This document shows, in pieces, positions 1-8,694 of a DNA stretch of 51,046 nt. The notes under the pieces are model-generated. The model was not told the DNA's origin, ran no database searches, and worked only from the letters and a program-made list of their open reading frames with translations. The number at the start of each line of letters is the position of its first letter. The first letter of the stretch is position 1. A program made the translations under genes and the position numbers. This stretch comes from Pseudodesulfovibrio pelocollis. GTDB lineage: Bacteria; Desulfobacterota; Desulfovibrionia; Desulfovibrionales; Desulfovibrionaceae. The stretch spans positions 1 through 51,046 of the forward strand of contig NZ_JASTWE010000026.1 in NCBI RefSeq assembly GCF_030282845.1, read 5' to 3'.

Positions 1-2
1 AA

Positions 3-28
3 ATTTAATTGCGGAACGCAACACTAGT
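3..28. repeat. Left copy of a 26-bp inverted repeat shared with the other window end
   Basis: These 26 bases reappear as an exact reverse complement at 51019-51044. The inner part holds a small palindrome, TTGCG-GAA-CGCAA, and the inward edge is ACTAGT. The similarity stops at once on both sides. The repeat lies about 45 bp beyond the stop codon of the YgiQ-type gene. It could be the tip of an insertion sequence bordering the assembled region, with CTAG as target site; that reading is inference. Confidence 0.75.
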
Positions 29-72
29 TATCTGGCACAGCCCCAAAAAGATTCTGGTGGAACAGGTTGGGA

Positions 73-1893
73 TCAGGAATGTTTCCTGCGTGCCGGGCTT
101 CGTTTGTCGCGCGCCGGGGGCTGGCCTGCGGGCATGAGCAGGCCGTGCTGGCGCAGGCGCTGGGCATCGGTCCGGGCCACGGGGATGGGCTGGCCCGCGA
201 GGTCTGTTCCGGCGTGGAACATGGCTGCTGCGGCCGTGCCCGGCAGGGGGATGAAGCACTGCACCTGCTCGGGCTTCCATCCCCGTTCGCGCAGCCAGCG
301 GCCCAGGGCGCGCATATCGTCGTCGGTGCAGCCGGGGAAGGCGCTCATCAGGTAGGGAATGACGTATTGGCGCTTGCCCGCCTTGGCCGATTCCCGGGCA
401 AAGACATCGAGGAACCGCTCGAAGGTGTCAAAGGGCGGCTTGCGCATCAGCCGCAGGACATGGTCGGCCATGTTCTCGGGCGCGACCTTGGCCTGGCCGC
501 CCACATAGGTGCGGATGAGCCGGGCCAGGGGGGCCATGTCGGTCAGGGCCAGGTCCATGCGCCAGCCGCTGGCCACGCGCACGTGCTTGACCCCGGGCAG
601 CCCGGCAACTCCATCAAGGAGGTCGAGGAAGGCGGACTGGCCGACCGTGAAATGGCGGCATATCTTGGGGGTCAGGCAGCTGGCGCGCTGGCAGGCGGAC
701 TGGTCTGCGGCGCAGTGCCCGCCCCACATGTTGGCGCTGGGGCCGCCCACATCACTGATGCTGCCGGTGAAGCCGGGCACCCGGGTCACGGCCTCTGCCT
801 CGCGCAGGAGCGAGGCCCGGCTGCGCGAGCGTATCTGCCGCCCCTGGTGCAGGGCCAGGGTGCAGAACGAGCAGCCGCCCGCGCACCCGCGGTGGGTGGT
901 GATGGAGGTCATGATCATGTCCGCGGCCGGGATGCGCTCGGAGTAAGCCGGGTGGGGCAGCCGGGTGAAGGGCAGCCCGGCCAGCTCGTCGAGACCGCGC
1001 GTATCCAGCGGCGGGCCGGGCGGGGTGACGATGACCAGCCTGTCGCCGCTTTGCTGCACCGCGATCTCCCGGTTCTGGTGGACCTGCCTTTCCAGCATGA
1101 CGGTGGCCCGGATCAGGGCCTGGGGATCGGCCTGGATTTCCTCATGGGAGGGCAGCTCCATGACCGGGGCGAAGTCTGGCACATCGCTGCTGGCCCCGGC
1201 GGTGACCACGCCGGGAATGCGGGCCAGGAGCGGGCGCAGAGTTTTCAAGTCCATGCCGTCCGCATTTTCGATGGCGCTGGCCAGGGCCACGATGGAATTT
1301 TCGGCCATGCCGTAGGTGATGGCCGTGGCCTTGCTGTCGATGAGGATGGAGCGGCGGATCGAGTCGGTCCAGAAGTCGAAGTGGGCGACGCGGCGCAGGG
1401 AGGCCTCGATGCCGCCGAGGATCACCGGCAGGCCGCGAAAGGCGCGCTGGACCACGTTGGCGTAGGCGATGCAGGCCCGGTTGGGGCGGTTTCCGGCCTT
1501 GCCGCCCGGGGTGTAGGCATCGTCGCTGCGCTTCTTGCGAAAGGCCGTGTAGTGGGCGAGCATGGAGTCCAGCGAACCGGCCGTGACCCCGGCGAAGAGG
1601 CGGGGCCTGCCCATGCGGACCACATCGTCGGGCGCGTCCCAGCGGGGCTGGGCCACCACGCCCACCCGGTAGCCGTGGTGCACCAGCCAGCGTCCCAGCA
1701 GGGCGGCCCCAAAGGACGGATGGTCCACATAGGCGTCGCCCGTGACCAGCAGGATGTCCAGCTCGTCCCAGCCCAGGCGGTCCATCTCCTGGCGGGTCAT
1801 GGGCAGCACCGGGGGCTGGGGCAGGGGCTGGCGGCGGGACAAGGCGGCGGGCGTCATGGCGCGATGATGGCCCATGGGCGCGGATTGGTCCAT
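73..1893 (-). CDS. YgiQ family radical SAM protein
   Basis: 606-residue protein of the YgiQ/UPF0313 family, radical S-adenosylmethionine enzymes whose reaction is not established. The 4Fe-4S site is the C-x3-C-x2-C motif at about residues 337, 341 and 344 (HRGCAGGCSFC), followed by the family signature GGPSANMWG. The N-terminal region (VTGDAYVDHPSFG, GGIEASLRR) also fits YgiQ. The ATG at 1893 is chosen because it lies just after the stop of the upstream gene (22 bp gap); the frame stays open farther upstream but would overlap that gene with low-complexity sequence. It is the last gene of a likely unit helicase-glycosyltransferase-ygiQ. No clear terminator is visible between it and the window edge. 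Confidence 0.92.
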   Translation of the reverse strand: MDQSAPMGHHRAMTPAALSRRQPLPQPPVLPMTRQEMDRLGWDELDILLVTGDAYVDHPSFGAALLGRWLVHHGYRVGVVAQPRWDAPDDVVRMGRPRLFAGVTAGSLDSMLAHYTAFRKKRSDDAYTPGGKAGNRPNRACIAYANVVQRAFRGLPVILGGIEASLRRVAHFDFWTDSIRRSILIDSKATAITYGMAENSIVALASAIENADGMDLKTLRPLLARIPGVVTAGASSDVPDFAPVMELPSHEEIQADPQALIRATVMLERQVHQNREIAVQQSGDRLVIVTPPGPPLDTRGLDELAGLPFTRLPHPAYSERIPAADMIMTSITTHRGCAGGCSFCTLALHQGRQIRSRSRASLLREAEAVTRVPGFTGSISDVGGPSANMWGGHCAADQSACQRASCLTPKICRHFTVGQSAFLDLLDGVAGLPGVKHVRVASGWRMDLALTDMAPLARLIRTYVGGQAKVAPENMADHVLRLMRKPPFDTFERFLDVFARESAKAGKRQYVIPYLMSAFPGCTDDDMRALGRWLRERGWKPEQVQCFIPLPGTAAAAMFHAGTDLAGQPIPVARTDAQRLRQHGLLMPAGQPPARDKRSPARRKHS

Positions 1894-1915
1894 AGAATTC
1901 ACCACAAGGCCGGGG

Positions 1916-2731
1916 TCAGGCGTAGCGCGCCCGGACGCGGGCGAAGAGAGCGGGTTTGCGGTCGTACTGGTGGACGATGGCCGGGATGCGGCCGCGCGCG
2001 TTGCGCACCAGCCCCTGTGCATCCACAACCGGTTCGCCCTTGGTGGTGGCCAGGGTCAGGACCGGGCCGTCATTGTCGTGCAGGGTCAGGTTCTCCAGCG
2101 CGCCAGAGTGGGCCAGCCAGTTGTGGACCAGCAAGGTGTGGACCAGGATGTTGTGGACGCCCTGGTCGTATCCGGCCATGCGCTCGCCAGGGGTGAAGGG
2201 CACCAGCCGCCGGGTCATGGCGTCGAGGTAGGCGAGCATGGTCTCGTGGTCGGCCAGCACCGTGCCCGAGCAGGACACGGGCCGGTCCGCCACCGAGGCC
2301 AGCGCCTCCTCCCCCAGGTGGCGGCGCACCCAGCGGCTGTTGTGCGGGCAGGTGCCGATGCTGGTGCCCGGGTCTTCGAGCACGCAGTTGAGGCCGCCAG
2401 CCCAGGCCGCGCCAAAGGGATCGGCCTGGAAGACGACGTCGCGCACGTCAGTGAGCAGGATGCGCCCATGGCGGGTGGTCGAGGCCAGCAGAAGGTCCCG
2501 GTAGAGGAAATAGCGCAGGGCGTTGAGGGGGAGGGCTTCCAGGCCGACGGGCGGCGACACCGGCAGGAGGGTGACGCCGTGGGCCGCCACCCGGTCCGTG
2601 TCGCGGGTGGTGGGCGAGACGAAAAGCACGCATGCGCCCCGGAACCCCGACTCCCCGAGGGAAGCCAGGAAGGGGCGCATGTCGCCGTAATGATAGCCTG
2701 CGGCCAGACCGAGGATCAGGTCTGCTGGCAT
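1916..2731 (-). CDS. Possible nucleotide-sugar glycosyltransferase-like protein
   Basis: 271 residues, no signal peptide or membrane segment seen. The stretch LLTDVRDVVFQADPF (about residues 92-106) resembles the acidic D-x-D-type metal/nucleotide-sugar site of GT-A glycosyltransferases, and the later D-Q-G (GYDQGVHN) and H-D-N motifs fit that fold. I do not recognise a named family and the substrate cannot be told. It sits 36 bp after the DEAD-box helicase gene and 22 bp before ygiQ on the same strand, so it is probably cotranscribed with both, though no cell-surface gene is near. No strong ribosome binding site precedes the ATG. Confidence 0.6.
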   Translation of the reverse strand: MPADLILGLAAGYHYGDMRPFLASLGESGFRGACVLFVSPTTRDTDRVAAHGVTLLPVSPPVGLEALPLNALRYFLYRDLLLASTTRHGRILLTDVRDVVFQADPFGAAWAGGLNCVLEDPGTSIGTCPHNSRWVRRHLGEEALASVADRPVSCSGTVLADHETMLAYLDAMTRRLVPFTPGERMAGYDQGVHNILVHTLLVHNWLAHSGALENLTLHDNDGPVLTLATTKGEPVVDAQGLVRNARGRIPAIVHQYDRKPALFARVRARYA

Positions 2732-2767
2732 GGTGGAGCGGGCTGGTGGGCCAGCGGGTCGGGCCGA

Positions 2768-4849
2768 CTAGGCGCCCGACGAGGGCTTCTTGCGCCTGCG
2801 CCGTCTGGGCCTGGGCCGGGACACGGGTTTGGAATCGTCGTCGCCTTGGGGGGCGCGCGTCTCGATGTTTTCCGCCGTTGACCACTGGTCGTGATCCTGC
2901 GGGTGGTCGTGCTCCGGCAGATCGTCGCGCTCCTGCGGGCGGTCGCGCTCGGGCTGCTCGCGCATGACTGCGGGCTCGTCTCCGGGCCCGTTTCCGGTTG
3001 CGTTCCCGGGTGTGTCCCCAGGTGCGTCGGGCCTGCGCTTGCCGCGCCTCGAACGCCGCGATTTGCCCGGCTTGTCCTCGTCACCAGGAGATTCACCGGG
3101 CTGGCGACGGGGTTCTGCTTCACGTCCCTGATCACGCCCTTGATCGCGCCTGTTTTCGCCCTTGTCGCCATTTTCGCCTTCCGGGGCAACCCGTTGGGCC
3201 TCGCGCGGTTCACTGCGCTCGGTCCTCTCCTGTGGCGCGGGCTCGCCCTCGTCGCGACGCTCGGCGGGTCTGCGGGGGCGGTCGCGGTCCTGTTCCTGCC
3301 TGTCGTCGCGGCGGGTGTTCGTTTCGCGCGCCGGGGCGTCATCGCGGGGGCCGTCCTGATTGCCGCGTCCGCGACGCTTGCCACCCCGCGACGGGCGTTC
3401 GTCGTCGCGCTCGTCCTGACGCCTTTGGGCCGGGGCCGGAGCAGGGGCGGATTGCCTGCCGCCAGCGGGCTCGGCCGCGCGCTTGCCGTGCAGGGCGCTC
3501 TGGTAGATCTCGTCCAGGAGCATGGCCAGCAGGCCGAGGGATTCCTCGTTGTCCGCATACTTGCGGGCCAGGGACAGGAAGCGGGCGGCGCGTTCGCGCT
3601 CCAGATTGGTCAGCTTGCGGAATTTCTTTTCGAGCAGGGCGGTGAGCCGCTCTTCGATGATTTTGGCCACGTCTTCTTCGGTGGGGTCCTTGATCTCGTC
3701 GAAATGGATGGAGAAGCGGGTGGCGATGCGCTCAAGCTCCATGCGCTGGATGACGTCCACCAGGGTGATGGCCGTGCCCGTGGCCCCGGCCCGGCCGGTG
3801 CGGCCCGCGCGGTGGACATAGGACTCCGGGTCTTCGGGCGGCTCCAGCATGAAGACATGGGACAATTCCGGGATGTCGATGCCGCGCGCGGCCACGTCCG
3901 TGGCCACCAGGAAGCGCAGCTTGCCCGCCTTGATCTGGGCCATGAGCGATTCGCGCTTGGCCTGGGTCAGGTCCGAGGTCAGCCCCTCGGCGTCGAAGCC
4001 GAACTGGGCGAGGAGGGCGGCGGTGAACTCCACGTTGCGCTTGGTGTTGGAGAAGATGAGGGCCGAGGTGGGGTTCTCAAGCTCGATGAGCTTGATGAGC
4101 TTGCGCTCCTTGCCCATGGCCGGAACCTCCACGAACTGGTGGGCGATGGCCGAGATGTTGGCCTCTTCGCTCGACAGGCTGAGGAACTCCGGCTTGTTCA
4201 TGAATTCCTCGGCCAGACGCAGCACGCTCTGGGGGAAGGTGGCCGAGAACATGTACGCCCCGCGCAGCGAGCGCGGCAGGTAGCGCTTGACCTCGACCAT
4301 GTCGGGGTAGAAGCCCACCGAGAGCATGCGGTCCGCCTCGTCGAAGATGAGGGCCTTGAGGTGGTCGAGCGTCAGGTTGCGGCGCACGAGGTGGTCGAGG
4401 ATGCGGCCCGGGGTGCCCACCACGAGGTGCGCGCCATCGCGGAAGGCGTCGAGCTGCTCCTTGTAGCCCACGCCGCCGTAGACCGCGACCACGCCGATGC
4501 CCTTCTCGCCGGAGAGCATGCGGGCCTCGTCGGCCACCTGGCGGGCCAGCTCGCGGGTGGGGACCATGACCAGGGCCTGGCACTGGGCCAGGGCCGGGTC
4601 GAGTTTTTCGAGCAGCGGGAGCACGAAGGCACCGGTCTTGCCCGAGCCGGTCCTGGCCTGGACCATGACGTCGCGGTCCGCCAGCAGGAAGGGCATGGCC
4701 TTTTCCTGCACGGGCATGAGCTTGGTCCACCCGGCGCGGTCGCAGGCCTGGCGCAGGACTGGGGGCAGGGCGTCGAAGGTGATGATGTGCTGGTCCGAGT
4801 CGGTCCCGGGTGTTTCGTCTGTCGGTTCTCTGGTGATGTCGTTTTCCAT
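2768..4849 (-). CDS. DEAD-box ATP-dependent RNA helicase
   Basis: 693 residues. RNA unwinding ATPase of the DeaD/CsdA/RhlE type, expected to act in RNA remodelling such as ribosome assembly. All core motifs are visible in order: Q motif region (FDALPPVLRQ), motif I ARTGSGKT, Ia PTRELAR, II DEAD, III SAT, V TDVAARGID, VI HRAGRTGRAG. After the core there is a short helical segment and then about 230 residues of low-complexity Arg/Asp/Pro/Gly-rich tail ending in a basic cluster (RPRRRRRKK), typical of RNA-binding tails. The ATG at 4849 has AGGA upstream and lies downstream of a promoter-like sequence, so an in-frame ATG at 4960 is unlikely. First gene of the helicase-glycosyltransferase-ygiQ run. 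Confidence 0.95.
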   Translation of the reverse strand: MENDITREPTDETPGTDSDQHIITFDALPPVLRQACDRAGWTKLMPVQEKAMPFLLADRDVMVQARTGSGKTGAFVLPLLEKLDPALAQCQALVMVPTRELARQVADEARMLSGEKGIGVVAVYGGVGYKEQLDAFRDGAHLVVGTPGRILDHLVRRNLTLDHLKALIFDEADRMLSVGFYPDMVEVKRYLPRSLRGAYMFSATFPQSVLRLAEEFMNKPEFLSLSSEEANISAIAHQFVEVPAMGKERKLIKLIELENPTSALIFSNTKRNVEFTAALLAQFGFDAEGLTSDLTQAKRESLMAQIKAGKLRFLVATDVAARGIDIPELSHVFMLEPPEDPESYVHRAGRTGRAGATGTAITLVDVIQRMELERIATRFSIHFDEIKDPTEEDVAKIIEERLTALLEKKFRKLTNLERERAARFLSLARKYADNEESLGLLAMLLDEIYQSALHGKRAAEPAGGRQSAPAPAPAQRRQDERDDERPSRGGKRRGRGNQDGPRDDAPARETNTRRDDRQEQDRDRPRRPAERRDEGEPAPQERTERSEPREAQRVAPEGENGDKGENRRDQGRDQGREAEPRRQPGESPGDEDKPGKSRRSRRGKRRPDAPGDTPGNATGNGPGDEPAVMREQPERDRPQERDDLPEHDHPQDHDQWSTAENIETRAPQGDDDSKPVSRPRPRRRRRKKPSSGA

Positions 4850-4930
4850 GGTGTCCTGAAGTGTATGGTGTGGACCCCGGCGGCGGATGCGATGATCTGG
4901 CCGGGGCGTGAATGGCTCTTTGGCGCGATA

Positions 4931-4960
4931 AGCATACACCTTTTCGCGTCGTTTGTACAA
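4931..4960 (-). promoter_or_regulatory. Sigma-70-type promoter of the DEAD-box helicase gene
   Basis: On the minus strand, TTGTAC (4960-4955) is followed after 18 bases by TATGCT (4936-4931). Transcription would start near 4924, about 75 bases before the ATG at 4849. This excludes translation from the ATG at 4960. Confidence 0.5.
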
Positions 4961-4990
4961 TGGCTCCTGTTGGAGGGGGCCGACGGGCCG

Positions 4991-5758
4991 TCAGTGGAGA
5001 AATTGCTCGTTGAAAATGCGCTCCTCCAGCGAGTGGTCCGGGTCGAAGAGGATGCGGGCGTGCAGCGACGGGTCCTCGCGCACGGTCACATGCGTCACCG
5101 CGCGGACCTGCTTGGAGTCTGCCGACGCATCCACCGGACGGTGCACGGGGTTGAGTATCTCGAATTCCACCTCGGCCGTGTGGGGCAGGAGCGCGCCGTT
5201 CCAGCGCCGGGGCCGGAAGGGGCTGACCGGGGTCAGGGCCAGGACGTTGGACCCCAGGGGGATGATGGGGCCGTGGGCCGAGAGGTTGTAGGCCGTGCTG
5301 CCCGCCGGGGTGGCCACCATGACCCCGTCGCAGACGAGGTTTTCCAGGCGCTGGCGGCCGTTGACCAGCACCCGCACATGGGCCGACTGCTGGGAGCGGC
5401 GCAAGAGGGCCACCTCGTTGAAGGCCAGGGCTTCGTGGCGCTGGCCGTCAATGGTGGTGGCGGTCATGCGCAGGGGGCGCAGCTGGTGCGGCTGGGCGTT
5501 GCCGAGGCGCTCGCGCAGGTTTTCGCAGTCGAACTCGTTGAGCAGAAAGCCGACAGAGCCCCGGTTCATGCCGTAGATGGGCAGGCCGGTGTGCAGGTAT
5601 GCGTGCATGGTCCGCAGCAGGAAGCCGTCGCCGCCCAGGGCGATGATCACCTCAGCTTCGGCCACCGGCACCAGGAGCATGGCGGCAGCCAACTGGCGCA
5701 GCCCCTCGCGGGCCTTGGGCGAGGCGGACGAAACGCAGGCGATCCTGTCGAATGGCAT
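4991..5758 (-). CDS. nadK: NAD kinase
   Basis: 255 residues. Phosphorylates NAD to NADP in the cytosol. The family diagnostic GGDG motif is in ALGGDGFLLR (about residues 41-50), followed by the substrate motif NE (AFNEVALLRR) and the glycine-rich TPAGSTAYNLSAHGP block. Length is slightly short of the usual 290 because the N-terminus before GGDG is reduced. The ATG at 5758 has a GAGGAG 12 bases upstream and lies about 45 bases after a predicted transcription start; an upstream ATG at 5794 would be only about 9 bases from that start and is disfavoured. Ends 141 bp before the helicase gene, which has its own promoter. Confidence 0.93.
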   Translation of the reverse strand: MPFDRIACVSSASPKAREGLRQLAAAMLLVPVAEAEVIIALGGDGFLLRTMHAYLHTGLPIYGMNRGSVGFLLNEFDCENLRERLGNAQPHQLRPLRMTATTIDGQRHEALAFNEVALLRRSQQSAHVRVLVNGRQRLENLVCDGVMVATPAGSTAYNLSAHGPIIPLGSNVLALTPVSPFRPRRWNGALLPHTAEVEFEILNPVHRPVDASADSKQVRAVTHVTVREDPSLHARILFDPDHSLEERIFNEQFLH

Positions 5759-5809
5759 GGCGATGCTGTTCTCCTCAGGTGAAGACATCCACATGGGTTT
5801 TCTGGAAAT

Positions 5810-5837
5810 CCTATACCGCGTGTCATGCCTGGGGCAA
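5810..5837 (-). promoter_or_regulatory. Promoter of the NAD kinase gene
   Basis: Minus strand TTGCCC (5837-5832), 16-base spacer, TATAGG (5815-5810). It starts right at the end of the terminator of the preceding citrate synthase gene. The predicted start, near 5803, supports translation from 5758. Confidence 0.5.
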
Positions 5838-5838
5838 G

Positions 5839-5865
5839 AAAAACCCCGGCCCTGACGGGCCGGGG
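5839..5865 (-). terminator. Intrinsic terminator of the citrate synthase gene
   Basis: On the minus strand a perfect 9-bp GC stem, CCCCGGCCC / GGGCCGGGG, with loop GTCA is followed by TTTTT. It lies 24 bp after the citrate synthase stop codon. Confidence 0.9.
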
Positions 5866-5888
5866 GTGTGCTCTTGCATTGCCGTGTC

Positions 5889-7193
5889 CTACCGCTGGTC
5901 GATGGGCACGTAGGCGCGCGGGGTCTGGCCGGTGTAGATCTGGCGCGGCCGGTGAATGCGAGTGGTTCCGTCGCTGTGGGCCTCGTACCAGTGGGCTATC
6001 CAGCCGGGCATGCGGCCGATGGCGAACATGACCGGGAACATGTTCACCGGGATGCCCAGGGCGCGCAGGATGATGCCGGAGTAGAAGTCCACGTTGGGGT
6101 AGAGCTTGCGCTCTATGAAGTACTCGTCGCGCATGGCCGCGTCGGCCAGTTCCAGAGCGATGTCCAGCAGCGGGTCTTCGTAGCCCGTGGATTCGAGCAT
6201 GTCGTGGGCCGCCTTGCGCAGGATCTTTGCCCGGGGGTCGAAGCTCTTGTAGATGCGGTGGCCAAAACCCATCAGCTTGAGTTCCTTTTTCTTCGCCCGC
6301 TCAAGGTATTGGGGGATCGAAGATTCGCCGTCGCGGATCTGTTCGAGCATGGTGACCACGCCCGCGTTGGCACCGCCGTGCAGGCGGCCCCACAGGGCGC
6401 AGATGCCCGCCGAGACCGAGGCAAAGAGGTTGGCCTCGGTGGACTGGACCATGCGCACCGTGGAGCAGGAGCAGTTCTGCTCGTGGTCGGCGTGGAGCAG
6501 GAAGAAGAGGGAGAGGGCGCGCACCTGTTCGTCCGTGGGGTCGAACTGCTTGTAGGGGATGGAGTGCATCATGTGCAGGAAGTTTCGGCAGTACGACAGC
6601 TTGGGGTCGGGATACATGAAGGGCAATCCCTGGCCCTTGCGGAAGGACCAGGCAGCGATGGTGCGCACCTTGGAGATGATCTTGGCTGCGGCGCGCAGGA
6701 ATTCGTCCTCGGTCTCGATCTCCAGCAGATCCGGGTGGTAGCAGCCCATGGCGTTGATCACTGCCGAGAGGAGGGCCATGGGATGCCCGGCCGAGGGGAA
6801 TCCGTCGAAGTGGTGGCGCAACCCCTCGTGCAGCAGTTCCTGGTCGCTGAGCAGGTCGCGGAACTGCTGGCGCTGCTCCCGGGTGGGCAGGGCGTCGAAG
6901 ATGAGCATGTACGCGGTTTCGATGAAGGTGCTGCTGGCGGCCAGTTCCTCGATGGGGTAGCCGCGGTAGCGCAGGATGCCGTTTTCGCCATCCACGAAGG
7001 TGATTGCGCTGGAGCAGGCCCCGGTGTTGCCGTAGCCCGGGTCGTAGGTGATGTGGCCGGTCTCCTTTCTCAGGGAGCGGATGTCGATGGCGTGCTCGTT
7101 CTCGCTGCCCACGATGACGGGCAGTTCGTAGGTGGTGCCGTCGAGGATGAGGTAGGCGGTCTTGCCCTTGGTGTCCTTGGTCTCTTTCAACAT
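5889..7193 (-). CDS. gltA: Citrate synthase
   Basis: 434 residues, usual length for the bacterial type II enzyme that condenses oxaloacetate with acetyl-CoA. Conserved catalytic regions are visible: HADHEQNCSCSTVR, LHGGANAGVV, MGFGHRIYKSFDPRA and the C-terminal DFYSGIILRALGIP with its catalytic Asp. The ATG at 7193 is chosen for its GAGG at 7-base spacing; an in-frame ATG at 7214 (sequence MTSRGNR before it) is possible. In sulfate reducers with an incomplete citric acid cycle it serves mainly 2-oxoglutarate and glutamate synthesis. Single-gene unit with its own promoter, a leader of about 200 bases and a strong terminator. Confidence 0.95.
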   Translation of the reverse strand: MLKETKDTKGKTAYLILDGTTYELPVIVGSENEHAIDIRSLRKETGHITYDPGYGNTGACSSAITFVDGENGILRYRGYPIEELAASSTFIETAYMLIFDALPTREQRQQFRDLLSDQELLHEGLRHHFDGFPSAGHPMALLSAVINAMGCYHPDLLEIETEDEFLRAAAKIISKVRTIAAWSFRKGQGLPFMYPDPKLSYCRNFLHMMHSIPYKQFDPTDEQVRALSLFFLLHADHEQNCSCSTVRMVQSTEANLFASVSAGICALWGRLHGGANAGVVTMLEQIRDGESSIPQYLERAKKKELKLMGFGHRIYKSFDPRAKILRKAAHDMLESTGYEDPLLDIALELADAAMRDEYFIERKLYPNVDFYSGIILRALGIPVNMFPVMFAIGRMPGWIAHWYEAHSDGTTRIHRPRQIYTGQTPRAYVPIDQR

Positions 7194-7407
7194 GCGGTTA
7201 CCTCTGGAAGTCATGAGTGAAGCCCCCCTCCAGGCGTCGGGTGCAAAAGAAAATTCGGCTGTTCGGACCTGGTGTCGAAGGGTTTCTTCGTCGTCCGCCC
7301 CCGGATGGCTCCGGGGGTGCGCCAAAGGGCGAGCCCGCCACAAGGTGCGCCCGGAAATTCGGTGATGCCGATCCGGGCGGAGTGGACTCGGTGTCGTGGT
7401 ATGGGCA

Positions 7408-7436
7408 TGTATAGTCGAGAGATTCCGCCATGTCAA
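7408..7436 (-). promoter_or_regulatory. Strong sigma-70 promoter of gltA
   Basis: Minus strand TTGACA (7436-7431), exactly 17 bases, TATACA (7413-7408). This is near consensus. Transcription starting near 7400 gives a leader of about 207 nucleotides before the ATG at 7193, unusually long for a simple metabolic gene. Confidence 0.75.
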
Positions 7437-7563
7437 ACTCCGATGGGCGATGATTGCACAAAAAAGTCAACACGCGGGGCACGATGCGGGGGCGCACCTG
7501 CCTTGCCGGGTCTTTTGCGACACTACGCCGAACCTGGGCGGGACACAATCCCCGACACAGGGG

Positions 7564-7595
7564 TTGACAAGGACCAATATACCCCTATAGGGTAT
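7564..7595 (+). promoter_or_regulatory. Promoter with CsoR/CstR-type operator palindrome
   Basis: The -35 TTGACA is at 7564-7569 and a -10 (TATAGG at 7586 or TAGGGT at 7588) follows at 16-18 bases. Over the -10 lies the near-perfect inverted repeat ATACCCCTATAGGGTAT at 7579-7595. Such A/T-flanked C-tract/G-tract palindromes are the operator type of the CsoR/RcnR/FrmR/CstR repressor family, which senses copper, nickel, formaldehyde or persulfide. A bound repressor would block RNA polymerase. No such regulator gene lies in the window. Confidence 0.65.
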
Positions 7596-7650
7596 GTTGC
7601 AGGAAGGGAACAGGCGGCCTGCGCAACCAAATATCAGGAGTGCGGCGATC

Positions 7651-8694
7651 ATGAAGAAATCGGGTGCAACCCAATCCGGCCTGAGCCGACGCGGATTTCT
7701 CAAGGCCCTGGCCGTGGGCGGGGCGGGTCTGGCCGCGCCCTCGCTGGCCCTGGCCGCGCCGGGTGAGGCTTCGGCCACCCCCGGGGTCGCGGCGGACGCG
7801 GAGCTTGTCACGGTCCTCGACCTGTCGCGGTGCATCGGCTGCGGGGCGTGCGTGGAGGCGTGCCGCGAGGCCAACGAGGAAAAGTTTCCCGAGCCGACCA
7901 AGCCCTTTCCGGCCATGTCGCCCGCCCGGCGCGCCAAGCCCGAGGACTGGTCCGGGCGGCGCGACATCGACGACAGGCTGACCCCCTACAACTGGCTCTA
8001 CATCCAGAGCGTCCGGGTGCGCCATGGCGGCGCGGATCACACCGTCCACATCCCTCGCCGCTGCATGCACTGCGTCAACCCGCCCTGCGCCAACCTGTGT
8101 CCCTTTGGCGCGGCCAACAAGCAGACCAACGGCCTGACCCTCATCAACGACTCGCTGTGCCTGGGCGGGGCCAAGTGCCGCACGGTCTGTCCCTGGCATG
8201 TCCCGCAGCGCCAGTCCGGGGTGGGGCTCTATCTCCACCTCATGCCGCGCTTTGCGGGCAACGGCGTCATGTACAAGTGCGACCGCTGCCATCAGCGCCT
8301 CGATCGGGGCGAGGTGCCCGCCTGCATCGAGCAGTGTCCCGAGGAGGTGCAGACCATCGGCCCACGCCGGGAGATGATCGCCAAGGCGCGGGAACTGGCC
8401 GAATCGATGAACGGCTTCATGTACGGTTTGGACGAGAACGGCGGCACCAACACCATCTATGTCTCGCCGGTGCCCTTTGAGCTGCTGGACGCGGCCATTG
8501 AGCAGGGCAGGGGCCGCCCGCACCTCAAGGGTGTGGCCGATGTCATGGCCGAAGAAAATTCAGCGGCCACGGCCGCGCTCCTTGCCCCGGTGGCGGGCAT
8601 CGCCGCCGGATTCCTGGGGATCGGGGCAAGGCTGCTCGGTCCGGGCGAAGACGGCCACGCGACTCAGTCCAAGGAGGGTGACGATGCGCGCTAG
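7651..8694 (+). CDS. Tat-exported four-cluster 4Fe-4S ferredoxin subunit
   Basis: 347 residues. N-terminal twin-arginine signal SRRGFLKALAVGGAGLAAP (residues 12-30) ending at an AxA site. Four cysteine clusters follow, the pattern of FdnH/HybA/DmsB-type electron-transfer subunits: CIGCGACVEAC (61-71), CMHCVNPPCANLCP, CLGGAKCRTVCP and CDRCH with CIEQCP. Near the C-terminus (about 312-333) a hydrophobic helix could anchor it in the membrane. It should pass electrons between a periplasmic partner and the quinone pool through the overlapping cytochrome b gene, yet no catalytic subunit is encoded alongside. The ATG at 7651 has AGGAG upstream and starts at the Tat signal; an in-frame ATG at 7594 lies inside the promoter and operator. 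Confidence 0.9.
   Translation: MKKSGATQSGLSRRGFLKALAVGGAGLAAPSLALAAPGEASATPGVAADAELVTVLDLSRCIGCGACVEACREANEEKFPEPTKPFPAMSPARRAKPEDWSGRRDIDDRLTPYNWLYIQSVRVRHGGADHTVHIPRRCMHCVNPPCANLCPFGAANKQTNGLTLINDSLCLGGAKCRTVCPWHVPQRQSGVGLYLHLMPRFAGNGVMYKCDRCHQRLDRGEVPACIEQCPEEVQTIGPRREMIAKARELAESMNGFMYGLDENGGTNTIYVSPVPFELLDAAIEQGRGRPHLKGVADVMAEENSAATAALLAPVAGIAAGFLGIGARLLGPGEDGHATQSKEGDDAR

Larger units (their letters stand above)
7194..7650. other. 457-bp divergent intergenic region between gltA and the FeS/cytochrome b pair
   Basis: The left half is the transcribed leader of gltA, with an 8-bp perfect hairpin CCCCCGGA-tggc-TCCGGGGG at 7298-7317 (plus-strand reading). The middle holds the gltA promoter at 7408-7436. 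The right end carries the plus-strand promoter with the CsoR-like operator at 7564-7595. No convincing small gene is visible. Confidence 0.6.

Noticed and set aside
67-5782. Very long open frames opposite the ygiQ, helicase and NAD kinase genes (67-2196 and 2891-5782, plus strand)
   Set aside because: High GC makes stop codons rare in the antisense frames. The minus-strand frames encode recognisable families with ribosome binding sites; the plus-strand ones are low complexity without motifs.
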